Origin: HGM11525 sp045649145
GTDB taxonomy: Bacteria; Bacillota; Clostridia; UBA1381
Direction: 5' to 3'
Assembly: GCA_045649145.1 (NCBI GenBank)
Contig: JAZRPK010000038.1
Location: forward strand, 1 to 15,348
DNA: 15,348 nucleotides
Made by a program: the position numbers and the translations under genes. Under the pieces are notes generated by a model, which had not been told where the DNA came from, did no database searches, and worked only from the letters and a program-made list of their open reading frames with translations. Each line of letters opens with the position of its first letter. Position 1 is the stretch's first letter. Below are positions 7,375-15,023 of this stretch, in pieces.

Positions 7375-8145
7375 ATGAAAGTTTTGATGATAGGAGATGT
7401 GTTCGGCAGAGTTGGACGGGATATGCTGTTTGAGTATGCTGAGCGTGGTTTTTTCGGTGCTGATGCAGTAATCGCAAATATCGAAAATGCCGCACACGGC
7501 AGAGGAGTTACAAAGCCTGTGTATGACGAAATATCACGCATCGGTATAGATTGCTTTACACTCGGAAATCATGTCTGGAACTGCCCTGATATTGTCAACG
7601 TGTTCCGTTATAACGATAACATCATAAGACCTTACAACTTTGAGGGCGATGTCCCCGGAGAGGGTATTGTCGTTTTTAAGGCGAAAAACGGCATACGAAT
7701 AGGCGTTATTAACCTTTTGGGCAGAGTGAGTGTTCAGCCCTTTTCCTCAAACCCGTTTCTCTCGGCAGACGACGCTATCAAAAAGCTAAAGGATAAATGT
7801 GATATAATTGCCGTAGATTTTCATGCAGAGGCAACCAGCGAAAAGCAGGCGATGGGATATTACTTAGACGGCAGAGTGAGTATAGTAGCGGGTACGCACA
7901 CGCACGTGCAGACCGCAGACGAGCACATTCTCCCAAGCGGAACAGGTTATATAACCGACCTCGGTATGACGGGACCCAAAGTATCAATACTAGGTATGGA
8001 TAAGAACATTATATTGGATAGCTTTGTAAAAGGATTTTCCAAGCGGTTTGAGCCTGCAACAGGCACGGGGCAGTTTAACGCCGCACTCTTTGAAGTGGAC
8101 GAAACAAGCGGCAAAACCATTGCTATCGAAAGAATATGCTTATAA
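7375..8145 (+). CDS. ymdB: YmdB-family metallophosphoesterase
   Basis: A 256-residue calcineurin-like metallophosphoesterase of the YmdB family. The B. subtilis member has phosphodiesterase activity (2',3'-cNMP in vitro) and affects biofilm and motility decisions. Metal-binding signatures are MIGDVFGRVGRD near the N-terminus, IANIENAAHG, TLGNHVWN, VDFHAEATSEK, GTHTHVQTAD and ITDLGMTGP, all in family order. Length is close to the usual 260-265. ATG 7375 is chosen because GAGGTG lies 4-6 bases upstream and MKVLMIGD is the normal beginning; a TTG at 7363 would overlap that site. It lies 54 bases after rny and probably depends on transcription through the intervening hairpin. Confidence 0.95.
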   Translation: MKVLMIGDVFGRVGRDMLFEYAERGFFGADAVIANIENAAHGRGVTKPVYDEISRIGIDCFTLGNHVWNCPDIVNVFRYNDNIIRPYNFEGDVPGEGIVVFKAKNGIRIGVINLLGRVSVQPFSSNPFLSADDAIKKLKDKCDIIAVDFHAEATSEKQAMGYYLDGRVSIVAGTHTHVQTADEHILPSGTGYITDLGMTGPKVSILGMDKNIILDSFVKGFSKRFEPATGTGQFNAALFEVDETSGKTIAIERICL

Positions 8146-8171
8146 AAAAGACACCACAAGGTGTCTTTTTT
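8144..8171. terminator. Bidirectional terminator between ymdB and the ribosomal operon
   Basis: AAAAAAGACACC (8144-8155) and GGTGTCTTTTTT (8160-8171) form a 12-bp stem with an ACAA loop, with a T-run on either strand. It overlaps the ymdB stop codon by two bases and can stop transcription from both sides of this convergent junction. Confidence 0.85.
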
Positions 8172-8180
8172 ATATAGCAA

Positions 8181-8207
8181 AACAGACCCTGAAATTCAAG
8201 GTCTGTT
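8181..8207 (-). terminator. Hairpin ending the ribosomal operon after rplQ
   Basis: Arms 8181-8191 and 8197-8207 form an 11-bp stem with one G-U pair in minus-strand RNA and a 5-base loop. It lies 18 bases past the rplQ stop. The T-run beyond it is short (TTTT then GC), so the stronger bidirectional hairpin at 8144-8171 probably acts as back-up. Confidence 0.65.
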
Positions 8208-8224
8208 CTATCACGCTATTAAAC

Positions 8225-8563
8225 TTATACAAGCTCAAGAATTGCCATCGGAGCAGCGTCGCCGCGACGGGGGCCCTCCTTGATTACTCTTGTATAACCG
8301 CCGTTTCTGTCAGCGTACTTCGGAGCGATTTCAGCAAAGAGCTTTGTTACTACATCTTCCTTTGTGATAAACTCCAATGCCTGACGGCGTGAGTGCAATG
8401 TATTAGCCTTGCCGAGTGTAATCATCTTCTCAGCAATGCTCTGAGTTTCCTTTGCTCTGGTCAAAGTGGTTTCAATTCTGCCATTTTCCAAAAAGCTGGT
8501 TACCAGATTTCTCAAAAGAGCTTTTCTCTGGTCTGTAGGCAGATTAAGCTTTCTTGTACCCAT
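8225..8563 (-). CDS. rplQ: 50S ribosomal protein L17
   Basis: A 112-residue L17, slightly shorter than the 120 or so of Bacillus. The N-terminus MGTRKLNLPTDQRKALLRNL is the family hallmark, and the C-terminus keeps the NGGYTRVIKEGPRRGDAAPMA block. L17 binds 23S rRNA near the exit-tunnel side of the large subunit. ATG 8563 is preferred, with GGAGG 9 bases upstream; a TTG two codons earlier would sit almost on that site. It is the last gene of the operon and is followed by a terminator. The ECF-transporter, truA and rplM-rpsI genes that often follow rplQ in Bacilli are absent here. Confidence 0.97.
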   Translation of the reverse strand: MGTRKLNLPTDQRKALLRNLVTSFLENGRIETTLTRAKETQSIAEKMITLGKANTLHSRRQALEFITKEDVVTKLFAEIAPKYADRNGGYTRVIKEGPRRGDAAPMAILELV

Positions 8564-8595
8564 TAACAACTTCCTCCTTTCTTAAAACAGGCTTA

Positions 8596-9540
8596 TCAGT
8601 CTTCCTCTTCTCTTAAAGCCAAGCCCAAGCCGTGGAGCTTTAGCTTAACCTCGTCAAGCGACTTTCTGCCGAGGTTTCTGACCTTCATCATTTCCTCCTC
8701 GGTCTTGTAAGCAAGGTCCTCTACTGTGTTTATTCCTGCACGCTTTAAGCAGTTGTAGGAACGAACAGACAGATCCAAATCCTCGATTGACATCTCGAGA
8801 ACCTTCTCCTTCTTGCTCTCCTCTTTCTCTACCACGATTTCGGCGTTCTTGCCTTCCTCTGAAAGGTCGATAAAGAGCTTCAAAAGGTCGCTCATAATTT
8901 TAGCTGCAAGGCTGACAGCCTCGTCGGGCTTAGTAGTGCCGTTTGTTGAAAGCTCTATTGTAAGAGTTTCACGGTCACTGTACTGTCCGACACGTGTATT
9001 CTCAACTGTGTAATTAACCTTCTTTACAGGTGTGTATATCGAGTCAATAGGAATAACTCCTACCGGCGGCTGCATACTCTGCTTATTCTTGTCTGCAGAA
9101 ACGTATCCTCTGCCCTTAGAGAGTGTAATCTCCATATAGAGATTAGCGTCTTCGTTAAGGGTTGCTATGTGCAAATCGGGATTGAAAATTTCTACATCGT
9201 CATCACAGATAATGTCACCCGCTGTAATCTCACACGCACCTTTTGCTTCTATATACACCGTTTTTGATGATTCGGAATGCAATTTAAGGGCAAGCTTTTT
9301 GATGTTCAAGATTATCTCGGTAACATCTTCAACCACGCCCGGAATTGTCGAAAACTCGTGCTGTATACCGTCAATCTTGATAGCGGTTGCTGCTGCACCC
9401 GGCAGGCTCGAAAGAAGAATTCTTCTTAAAGAGTTACCGAGAGTGGTAGCGTATCCACGTTCAAGCGGAGTTATCTCAAACACACCGCTGTTTCCGGACA
9501 TTTCCTTACATTCTATATTGGGCTTTTCCATTTCAATCAT
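8596..9540 (-). CDS. rpoA: DNA-directed RNA polymerase subunit alpha
   Basis: A 314-residue alpha subunit of normal length. The N-terminal assembly domain (about 1-230) contains LERGYATTLGNSLRRILLSS (27-46) and the GVVEDVTEI and NPDLHIATL blocks. An acidic/lysine-rich linker (VVEKEESKKEKVLEM) leads to the C-terminal domain (about 250-314) with LDLSVRSYNCLKRAGINTVE and KVRNLGRKSLDEVK, which contacts UP-element DNA and activators. The dimer nucleates RNA polymerase assembly. ATG 9540 is preceded by AAAGGAGGG. The gene sits between rpsD and rplQ as expected for the alpha operon, so alpha levels are tied to ribosome synthesis. Confidence 0.98.
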   Translation of the reverse strand: MIEMEKPNIECKEMSGNSGVFEITPLERGYATTLGNSLRRILLSSLPGAAATAIKIDGIQHEFSTIPGVVEDVTEIILNIKKLALKLHSESSKTVYIEAKGACEITAGDIICDDDVEIFNPDLHIATLNEDANLYMEITLSKGRGYVSADKNKQSMQPPVGVIPIDSIYTPVKKVNYTVENTRVGQYSDRETLTIELSTNGTTKPDEAVSLAAKIMSDLLKLFIDLSEEGKNAEIVVEKEESKKEKVLEMSIEDLDLSVRSYNCLKRAGINTVEDLAYKTEEEMMKVRNLGRKSLDEVKLKLHGLGLALREEED

Positions 9541-9601
9541 CTAATAAAACCCTCCTTTACATAATCAAGTAAATTACCAACTTACCGAGGGTAAACAATT
9601 A

Positions 9602-10195
9602 TTACTTAGAATACAACTCGACGATTAAGTGTTCCTCAACCTCATAATCGATACAATCTCTTGTCGGAAGTGTTACAACTTTTCCCTGCATTGCATTCTT
9701 GTCCATGTCTAACCACTTGGGTACGCTTCTTGTAGCGTTAGCCTCAGCAATACTCTTCATATGAGCAGAGCTTCTGCTCTTCTCACGTACTGCAACAACG
9801 TCGCCCTCTTTAACAAGGTATGAAGGAATGTCTACCTTCTTACCGTTAACAAGGATATGACCGTGGTTAACAATCTGTCTTGCCTCACGTCTTGTGTTTG
9901 CAAGACCGAGTCTGAATACTACATTGTCAAGTCTTGTCTCAAGAATTGACAAGAGCTCTTCACCTGTAATTCCGTGCTTTTTGGTAGCCATTACGTAATA
10001 CTTACGGAACTGCTTTTCCAAAACGCCGTATATAAACTTAACCTTCTGCTTCTCGTTGAGCTGTATGCCGTACTCGGACTGCTTCTTTCTGCCCTGCTTC
10101 GGGTTTCTGTTAGATGTCTTATGAACACCCATTACGCCCGGCTCAATTCCGAGTGTTTTACATCTCTTAAGAATCGGTTGCATATTCTTAGCCAT
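9602..10195 (-). CDS. rpsD: 30S ribosomal protein S4
   Basis: A 197-residue S4, a primary 16S rRNA-binding protein that organises 30S assembly near the 5' domain. The central S4 RNA-binding domain (about 88-150) shows RLDNVVFRLG, RREARQIVNHGHILVNGKKVDIPSYLV. The N-terminus MAKNMQPILKRCKTLGIEPG has one cysteine only, so the four-cysteine zinc site of some S4 proteins is absent; the KQSEYGIQLNEKQK block is typical of clostridial S4. Its position between rpsK and rpoA is the clostridial arrangement. S4 is a known translational autoregulator in other bacteria, but I see no clear target structure here. Confidence 0.97.
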   Translation of the reverse strand: MAKNMQPILKRCKTLGIEPGVMGVHKTSNRNPKQGRKKQSEYGIQLNEKQKVKFIYGVLEKQFRKYYVMATKKHGITGEELLSILETRLDNVVFRLGLANTRREARQIVNHGHILVNGKKVDIPSYLVKEGDVVAVREKSRSSAHMKSIAEANATRSVPKWLDMDKNAMQGKVVTLPTRDCIDYEVEEHLIVELYSK

Positions 10196-10222
10196 GCTCT
10201 TATTCCTCCTTCTCTTATATAA

Positions 10223-10618
10223 TCAGACACGTCTTCTCTTAGGCGGTCTGCAGCCGTTGTGAGGAATAGGAGTTACGTCTTTAATCATAGTAACTTCCAA
10301 GCCTGCTGCCTGCAAAGCACGGATAGCGGCTTCTCTTCCTGCACCGGGGCCCTTTACAAATACCTCAACGGTCTTAAGACCATGCTCCATAGCAGCTTTT
10401 GCTGCAGTTTCTGCTGCGGTCTGCGCTGCGAACGGAGTGCTCTTCTTTGAGCCTCTGAAGCCAAGGCCGCCGGCACTTGCCCATGAAAGTGCGTTGCCGT
10501 CTACGTCGGTAATTGTAACGATTGTATTGTTGAAGCTGGAACGGATGTGAGCAGCTCCTCTTTCAATGTTCTTTTTAACACGTCTGGTTCTTGTGGTTTT
10601 TCTTGCTACCTTTGCCAT
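10223..10618 (-). CDS. rpsK: 30S ribosomal protein S11
   Basis: A 131-residue S11 of standard length, lining the platform of the small subunit near the mRNA exit and the P/E sites. Signature blocks are GAAHIRSSFNNTIVTITDVDGN, WASAGGLGFRGSKKSTPFAAQ, VFVKGPGAGREAAIRALQAAG and the basic C-terminal tail HNGCRPPKRRRV. The ATG has GGAGGGAG upstream. It lies 15 bases downstream of rpsM and 27 bases upstream of rpsD. Confidence 0.98.
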   Translation of the reverse strand: MAKVARKTTRTRRVKKNIERGAAHIRSSFNNTIVTITDVDGNALSWASAGGLGFRGSKKSTPFAAQTAAETAAKAAMEHGLKTVEVFVKGPGAGREAAIRALQAAGLEVTMIKDVTPIPHNGCRPPKRRRV

Positions 10619-10633
10619 TAGCTACTCCCTCCT

Positions 10634-11002
10634 TTACTTCTTCTTATTAGCGATTGTCTTTGCCTTACCTTTTCTGGTTCTGGCATTGTTCTTTGTGTTC
10701 TGTCCTCTTACAGGAAGACCCTTTCTGTGACGGATACCTCTGTAACAGCCGATTTCCATCAATCTCTTAATATCAAGTGCAACCTGACGTCTTAAGTCAC
10801 CCTCAACAGTGAACTCTGCGTCGATTGTTTCTCTGAGCTTGTTAACTTCGTCCTCGGTCAAATCCTTCACTCTTGTGTCGGGATTGATACCGTTCTTTGC
10901 GAGAATTTTCTGTGAGCTCTTAAGTCCGATACCGTAGATATAGGTAAGACCGATCTCAACACGCTTCTCTCTGGGTAAGTCAACACCTGCTATTCTTGCC
11001 AT
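10634..11002 (-). CDS. rpsM: 30S ribosomal protein S13
   Basis: A 122-residue S13, which sits in the head of the small subunit and contacts the P-site tRNA and the large subunit through bridge B1. MARIAGVDLPREKRVEIGLTYIYGIG, the helix-two-turn-helix region and CYRGIRHRKGLPVRGQNTKNNARTRKG are diagnostic. The lysine-rich tail ends KTIANKKK. The ribosome site GGAGGTGTAG precedes the ATG. The gap to rpmJ upstream is 148 bases, much wider than other gaps in this operon. Confidence 0.98.
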   Translation of the reverse strand: MARIAGVDLPREKRVEIGLTYIYGIGLKSSQKILAKNGINPDTRVKDLTEDEVNKLRETIDAEFTVEGDLRRQVALDIKRLMEIGCYRGIRHRKGLPVRGQNTKNNARTRKGKAKTIANKKK

Positions 11003-11059
11003 ATTGTTTCTACACCTCCAAATTATTTTTGAGATATCATCAAAATATATATAACATAT

Positions 11060-11143
11060 TCAAGCTCTGCAGTCCTTTGTGCAGCAGCCGCACTTGAACA
11101 GGTTAAATACAATTACCGCCTTTTTATTAAACGCTTTTTGCAA
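11060..11143 (-). CDS. Possible 27-residue cysteine-rich mini-ORF (uncertain)
   Basis: Between rpmJ and rpsM a short frame runs from TTG at 11143 to TGA at 11060. It reads LQKAFNKKAVIVFNLF followed by KCGCCTKDCRA, with four cysteines in the last ten residues. The upstream sequence has only a weak AGGG, 11 bases before the TTG, and no ATG, so expression is doubtful. If real, it could be a small metal-binding or leader peptide; the neighbouring rpmJ encodes a zinc-binding protein. If not, this is simply an unusually long spacer. I do not recognise the sequence. Confidence 0.25.
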   Translation of the reverse strand: MQKAFNKKAVIVFNLFKCGCCTKDCRA

Positions 11144-11150
11144 GAAGTTA

Positions 11151-11264
11151 TCAACCCTGCTTCTGCTTATGCTTCGGGTTTTCGCAGATAACCATTATCT
11201 TGCCTTTTCTTTTTATAATTTTGCATTTTTCGCAAATGGGTTTAACTGACGGACGTACCTTCAT
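11151..11264 (-). CDS. rpmJ: 50S ribosomal protein L36
   Basis: A 37-residue L36, the smallest protein of the large subunit, binding 23S rRNA through a zinc ribbon. The sequence begins MKVRPSVKPICEKCK and ends CENPKHKQKQG. The zinc ligands C11, C14, C27 and H32 are all present, so this is the zinc-dependent (C+) form. AGGAGG lies 9 bases before the ATG. Its place between infA and rpsM is universal in Firmicutes. Confidence 0.97.
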   Translation of the reverse strand: MKVRPSVKPICEKCKIIKRKGKIMVICENPKHKQKQG

Positions 11265-11279
11265 TTTGCTTATGCCTCC

Positions 11280-11498
11280 TTACTTGGATCTCCATGTGAT
11301 TCTTGCCCTTGAAAGGTCATACGGTGACATTTCCATCGTTACCTTGTCGCCGGGTAGAATTTTGATGAAGTTCATTCTTAACTTGCCCGAAATATGAGCC
11401 AGAACTCTGTGCCCATTTTCAAGCTCAACCTTAAACATTGCATTAGGGAGAGTCTCAACAACTGTACCCTCTACCTCTAAAACGTCGTCCTTTGCCAA
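11280..11498 (-). CDS. infA: Translation initiation factor IF-1, TTG start
   Basis: IF-1 is a single OB-fold protein that binds the ribosomal A site during initiation. From TTG 11498 the product is 72 residues, exactly the family length, reading (M)AKDDVLEVEGTVVETLPNAM and ending SPYDLSRARITWRSK. GGGAGG lies 8 bases before this TTG. A longer frame from another TTG at 11522 would add eight unrelated residues and would contain the ribosome site, so it is rejected. The gene follows the KOW-domain gene by 20 bases and precedes rpmJ by 15. Confidence 0.95.
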   Translation of the reverse strand: MAKDDVLEVEGTVVETLPNAMFKVELENGHRVLAHISGKLRMNFIKILPGDKVTMEMSPYDLSRARITWRSK

Positions 11499-11518
11499 AG
11501 AAATAACCTCCCAGTCTA

Positions 11519-11767
11519 TCAAATTGGTTTCAATTCTTCGAGCGCTTTTCGTATCATATAATCTTCTATCGTACCGTTTTGGCAGACCTCGGATACGAAA
11601 TTCGTTCTGTTAAGATGCTTTATTTTCTTCTTTTTCGGATTTGACACGCGGCGCTTTTTGCCATCGGCGAGATATACATAATCTCCCTCGACCTTAAGAA
11701 CGATAAACAGCTCGCCCTTATCGCGACCTGCGCGTGAATATACTGCGTTTCCGACTGTAATATCCAT
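11519..11767 (-). CDS. KOW-domain RNA-binding protein (ribosomal L14e-like)
   Basis: An 82-residue protein with an N-terminal KOW motif, VGNAVYSRAGRDKGELFIVL, followed by VYLADGKKRRVSNPKKKKIKHL, the pattern of the L14e/L6e-like KOW family found in many Firmicutes. B. subtilis has a counterpart (ybzG) at the same place between map and infA. Its function is not established; ribosome or rRNA binding is inferred from fold and location. ATG 11767 lies one base after the map stop, with GAGGTG inside the map 3' end as ribosome site, so the two are probably translationally coupled. A longer in-frame extension upstream overlaps map and lacks family similarity. Confidence 0.9.
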   Translation of the reverse strand: MDITVGNAVYSRAGRDKGELFIVLKVEGDYVYLADGKKRRVSNPKKKKIKHLNRTNFVSEVCQNGTIEDYMIRKALEELKPI

Positions 11768-11768
11768 A

Positions 11769-12527
11769 TCACACCTCATCATACAGTGTGAGTATCTCCG
11801 CTTTATCACGGGTGATAAGCACTGTGTTTTCATAATGTGCCGAAAGACTGCCGTCGGCGGTAACCACCGTCCAGTCGTCGTCTAAAACGGCAACATCATA
11901 ATCGCCTTCGTTTATCATAGGCTCGATTGCCAGCGTCATTCCTGCCGCAAGCTTAACACCTTTGCCGCTTTTACCGAAATTCGGTACGCTCGGGTCTTCG
12001 TGCATATTCTTGCCTATACCGTGCCCGACCAAATCACGCACTACTGAATAGCCGTTATTTTCAGCATATTCCTGTATTGCCGCCGATATATCGCCGAGTC
12101 TGGCTCCATGAGAGGCGTGCTTTATTCCTTCGAAAAAGCTTTGCTTTGTTACTGCGATAAGCCGTGCCGCTTCGTCGGAAATCTTGCCGACTCCGTAGGT
12201 TCTGGCTGCATCGCCGTGATAGCCATCCTTATAAGCACCGACATCTATTGATATAATGTCGCCTTCCTTCAATATTATCTCCTTTGACGGTATACCGTGT
12301 ACAACTGCGTCGTTTGGTGACGCACATATTGACGCAGGATAGCCGTTATAGTTGAGAAATGAAGGTGTAGCACCCTGTCTTTTGATAAAGTCGCGTGCGA
12401 TTTTATCAAGCTCTGCGGTTGATACGCCCGGTCGGATATGCTTTGATATCTCAACCAGGGCAAGTCCGGTTATTTTCCCGGCAACACGCATTTTTTCTAT
12501 TTCGGAACGTGATTTAATTGTTATCAT
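11769..12527 (-). CDS. map: Type I methionine aminopeptidase
   Basis: This enzyme removes the initiator methionine from nascent proteins when the second residue is small. The 252-residue protein has the pita-bread fold signatures and all five metal ligands: D95, D106, H169, E202 and E233, with catalytic-site histidines H77 and H176. Blocks such as NDAVVHGIP, LVGHGIGKNMHEDP and IEPMIN are intact. It has no N-terminal zinc-finger extension, consistent with a minimal type Ia enzyme. GGAGTGA precedes the ATG by 7 bases. It sits 20 bases after adk, in the classical secY-adk-map order. Confidence 0.97.
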   Translation of the reverse strand: MITIKSRSEIEKMRVAGKITGLALVEISKHIRPGVSTAELDKIARDFIKRQGATPSFLNYNGYPASICASPNDAVVHGIPSKEIILKEGDIISIDVGAYKDGYHGDAARTYGVGKISDEAARLIAVTKQSFFEGIKHASHGARLGDISAAIQEYAENNGYSVVRDLVGHGIGKNMHEDPSVPNFGKSGKGVKLAAGMTLAIEPMINEGDYDVAVLDDDWTVVTADGSLSAHYENTVLITRDKAEILTLYDEV

Positions 12528-12547
12528 TATGTCTCACTCCGATTTGT

Positions 12548-13183
12548 TCAGCCTTCAAGACCGAGTGCCTCTGCCACCGCTTTGGTGGTATCGGCAAGCT
12601 CTTCCTCGCCATAGGCAACTACCAATTTACCTTGTGCCTGATAGTATTCCTTTATTGGCTCTGTTTGGTTATGGTAAACCTCAATTCGGTTTTTAACCGT
12701 TTCTTCATTGTCGTCAGCACGCTGTATCAGCTCGCCGCCACAAGTGCATCTATCACCGTTTGGCGACGGCTTATATACAATATGATACGGGGTTCCGCAT
12801 TCCTTACACTCACGTCTGCCCGAAAGTCTTTCGATGATTGTCTGGTCAGACACTTCAAGTGAAAGTACCTTGTCAATCTCAACTCCCGAGGCTGTAAGTG
12901 CCTCTGCCTGAGCAGTTGTTCTGGGGAATCCGTCAAGGATGAAGCCCTTTTCACAGTCCTCCTGCGAAAGTCTTTCCTTTACTATACCGACAACAACGTC
13001 GTCGGGAACGAGCTTGCCGTCATTTATATAGCCTTCAGCCAAACGTCCAAGCTCGGTTCCTTCTCTTATTGCAGCTCTTAGCATAACACCTGTTGAAATG
13101 GTGTCAATACCTAAGCGCTTTGACAGAATTTCTGCTTGTGTACCCTTTCCTGCACCCGGTGGGCCAAGTAAAATCAGCTTCAT
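12548..13183 (-). CDS. adk: Adenylate kinase
   Basis: Adenylate kinase interconverts ATP plus AMP with two ADP and balances the adenine nucleotide pool. The 211 residues include the P-loop GPPGAGKGT (7-15), the AMP-binding region (TGVMLRAAI, 31-39), FILDGFPRT (81-89) and a long LID (about 120-160), then RADDNEETVKNRI. The LID carries four cysteines, C126, C129, C146 and C148, as in zinc-bearing Gram-positive enzymes. The second pair is C-x-C instead of the usual C-x2-C/D, one residue short. It lies between secY and map, with 43 bases after secY. Confidence 0.97.
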   Translation of the reverse strand: MKLILLGPPGAGKGTQAEILSKRLGIDTISTGVMLRAAIREGTELGRLAEGYINDGKLVPDDVVVGIVKERLSQEDCEKGFILDGFPRTTAQAEALTASGVEIDKVLSLEVSDQTIIERLSGRRECKECGTPYHIVYKPSPNGDRCTCGGELIQRADDNEETVKNRIEVYHNQTEPIKEYYQAQGKLVVAYGEEELADTTKAVAEALGLEG

Positions 13184-13226
13184 AAATTATGCCGCCTTTC
13201 GTTATATCGTTACAAAAAGCTTTCTA

Positions 13227-14555
13227 TTATTCAAGGAAACCTTTGTAATGACGCATAACCATCTGTGATTCAATCTGTCTAACAGTTTCAAGAGCAACAC
13301 CTTCCATAATGAGCAAGGATGTACCGCCTATCTGCAAGCCGTTGATACCGAATACAGCACCAACTACTACCGGCAATACAGCGATTACTCCGAGGAACAA
13401 TGCGCCGATGAAATTAAGTCTTGTAGATACTCCGTTAATAAAGTCGCTCGTCGGCTTACCCGGACGGTATCCGGGGATATATCCGCCTGACTTCTTCATA
13501 TTATTTGCAAGCTCAACAGTATTGAACTGGATTGAAGCATAGAAATATGTGAAGAAGATGATGAGCAAGAAGTATATTACCGAGTAAACAACATCGCACC
13601 ACCAGGGGCCAAGACCTGCTGAAAGGCAGCTGAGGATAAGATATCCGAGGCCTGCTGTGGGGAGACTGCCTGATGAAAGGAGTCTTACGATTGTTGCAGG
13701 GAATGCCATAATACTCGATGCGAAGATGATAGGCATTACGCCGCCCATAATAACCTTTATGGGGATATTTGTGGACTGGCCGCCGTACATCTTTCTACCA
13801 ACAACACGCTTTGCATACTGTACTGGAATTCTTCTCTCTGCAGAGTCGAAAAGTACAACGAGTGCAATTGCTGCTATTGCTACAACCAGGATTGCTACTG
13901 AAACAACAATACCCTTAAGATTGATGCCTGTTGCAAGGAACTGGTTGTAAATTGTCATAATACCGCTCGGAATGCTTGATACGATACCGGCAAAGATTAT
14001 AAGCGAAACGCCGTTTCCGAGACCCTTTTCTGTAATAAGCTCACCGAGCCATACAATAAATGCTGTACCGGCTGTGAATGTGAGTGTTATTATGAAGAAA
14101 GTCAACACGCCTTCGTTTACAATTGTTGCCATACCGCTTTCAACACCCATGTTGTGCAGTGTTACATAAAGACCTGCACCCTGTACGAATGCAAGAACGA
14201 TACCAACGTATCTTGTAATCTTGTTTATCTTCTTTCTGCCTTCAATACCTTCTTTAGCAAGTCTTTCCAAAGCAGGAATTGCAACAGTCAAAAGCTGGAT
14301 AATAATTGATGCATTGATGTAGGGTGATACACCAAGTGCCATTACGGTTGCGTTTGAGAATGCGCCACCGGTGAAGATGTCAAACAGTGAGAACAAGTCT
14401 GCACCGCCGCCACCAAGGAATGCCTGCATTGCTTCGCTTGAAAGATAAGGAACAGGAACGTGTGCTCCGAATCTGAATATAACGAGCATCAACAGAGTAA
14501 ACATTATTCTCTTTCTGAGGTCAGGGATCTTAAATGCATTAGTAATAGTAGACAC
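13227..14555 (-). CDS. secY: Preprotein translocase subunit SecY
   Basis: SecY is the channel-forming subunit of the Sec translocon in the cytoplasmic membrane, passing unfolded proteins outward and inserting membrane proteins. At 442 residues it has the normal length, and ten hydrophobic membrane segments can be followed. Recognisable blocks include FRFGAHVPVP (first helix and plug entry), GVSPYINASIIIQLLTVAIP, GLGNGVSLIIFAGI and the C-terminal SQMVMRHYKGFLE. The start is GTG, touching the rplO stop (TAAGTG) with no gap. GAGGTGAT within the rplO end supplies the ribosome site, so coupling with rplO is likely. Confidence 0.98.
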   Translation of the reverse strand: MSTITNAFKIPDLRKRIMFTLLMLVIFRFGAHVPVPYLSSEAMQAFLGGGGADLFSLFDIFTGGAFSNATVMALGVSPYINASIIIQLLTVAIPALERLAKEGIEGRKKINKITRYVGIVLAFVQGAGLYVTLHNMGVESGMATIVNEGVLTFFIITLTFTAGTAFIVWLGELITEKGLGNGVSLIIFAGIVSSIPSGIMTIYNQFLATGINLKGIVVSVAILVVAIAAIALVVLFDSAERRIPVQYAKRVVGRKMYGGQSTNIPIKVIMGGVMPIIFASSIMAFPATIVRLLSSGSLPTAGLGYLILSCLSAGLGPWWCDVVYSVIYFLLIIFFTYFYASIQFNTVELANNMKKSGGYIPGYRPGKPTSDFINGVSTRLNFIGALFLGVIAVLPVVVGAVFGINGLQIGGTSLLIMEGVALETVRQIESQMVMRHYKGFLE

Positions 14556-14996
14556 TTAAATCACCTCTGCCTTTCCACCGGCTTTCTCAATCTTTTCCTT
14601 TGCCGATTCAGAGAATTTTGCTACCTTAACTGTGAGATTCTTTGTAATCTCACCTCTTCCAAGAATCTTGACACCGTCCTTCACCTTGGAAATAACGCCG
14701 GTTTCCTTAAGAAGCTCTGCTGTTACCTCTGTACCATTATCGAATCTTTCGAGTTCTGATACGTTAACTGCAACATACTCTTTTGCAAAAATGTTAGTAA
14801 AGCCTCTCTTGGGAAGACGTCTATATAGGGGCATCTGACCGCCCTCAAAACCAGGTCTTACACCGCCGCCGGAACGAGCGTTCTGTCCTTTATGACCTTT
14901 ACCTGAGGTCTTACCTGTTCCGGAACCGATACCTCTGCCGATTCTTTTACGTTCAAATCTTGAACCTTCAGCAGGCTTGAGTTCGTCTAATCTCAT
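14556..14996 (-). CDS. rplO: 50S ribosomal protein L15
   Basis: A 146-residue L15, a late-assembly protein of the large subunit. MRLDELKPAEGSRFERKRIG, the glycine-rich GSGTGKTSGKGHKGQNARSGGG and RPGFEGGQMPLYRRLPKRGF are diagnostic, and the C-terminal globular part ends VAKFSESAKEKIEKAGGKAEVI. ATG 14996 is chosen because GGAGG lies 8 bases upstream and the usual L15 start is M-[KR]-L; an in-frame GTG at 15005 overlaps the ribosome site. Confidence 0.97.
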   Translation of the reverse strand: MRLDELKPAEGSRFERKRIGRGIGSGTGKTSGKGHKGQNARSGGGVRPGFEGGQMPLYRRLPKRGFTNIFAKEYVAVNVSELERFDNGTEVTAELLKETGVISKVKDGVKILGRGEITKNLTVKVAKFSESAKEKIEKAGGKAEVI

Positions 14997-15023
14997 TTGC
15001 CGCACCTCCTTCTTGAAATATTA

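Noticed and set aside
11499..11522. Longer IF-1 starting at TTG 11522
   Set aside because: The eight extra residues contain the ribosome site GGGAGG that serves the TTG at 11498, which gives the canonical 72-residue IF-1.
11768..11833. Longer KOW-domain protein reaching back into map
   Set aside because: The added residues are out-of-frame map codons; ATG 11767 has a proper GAGGTG site and gives the usual family beginning.
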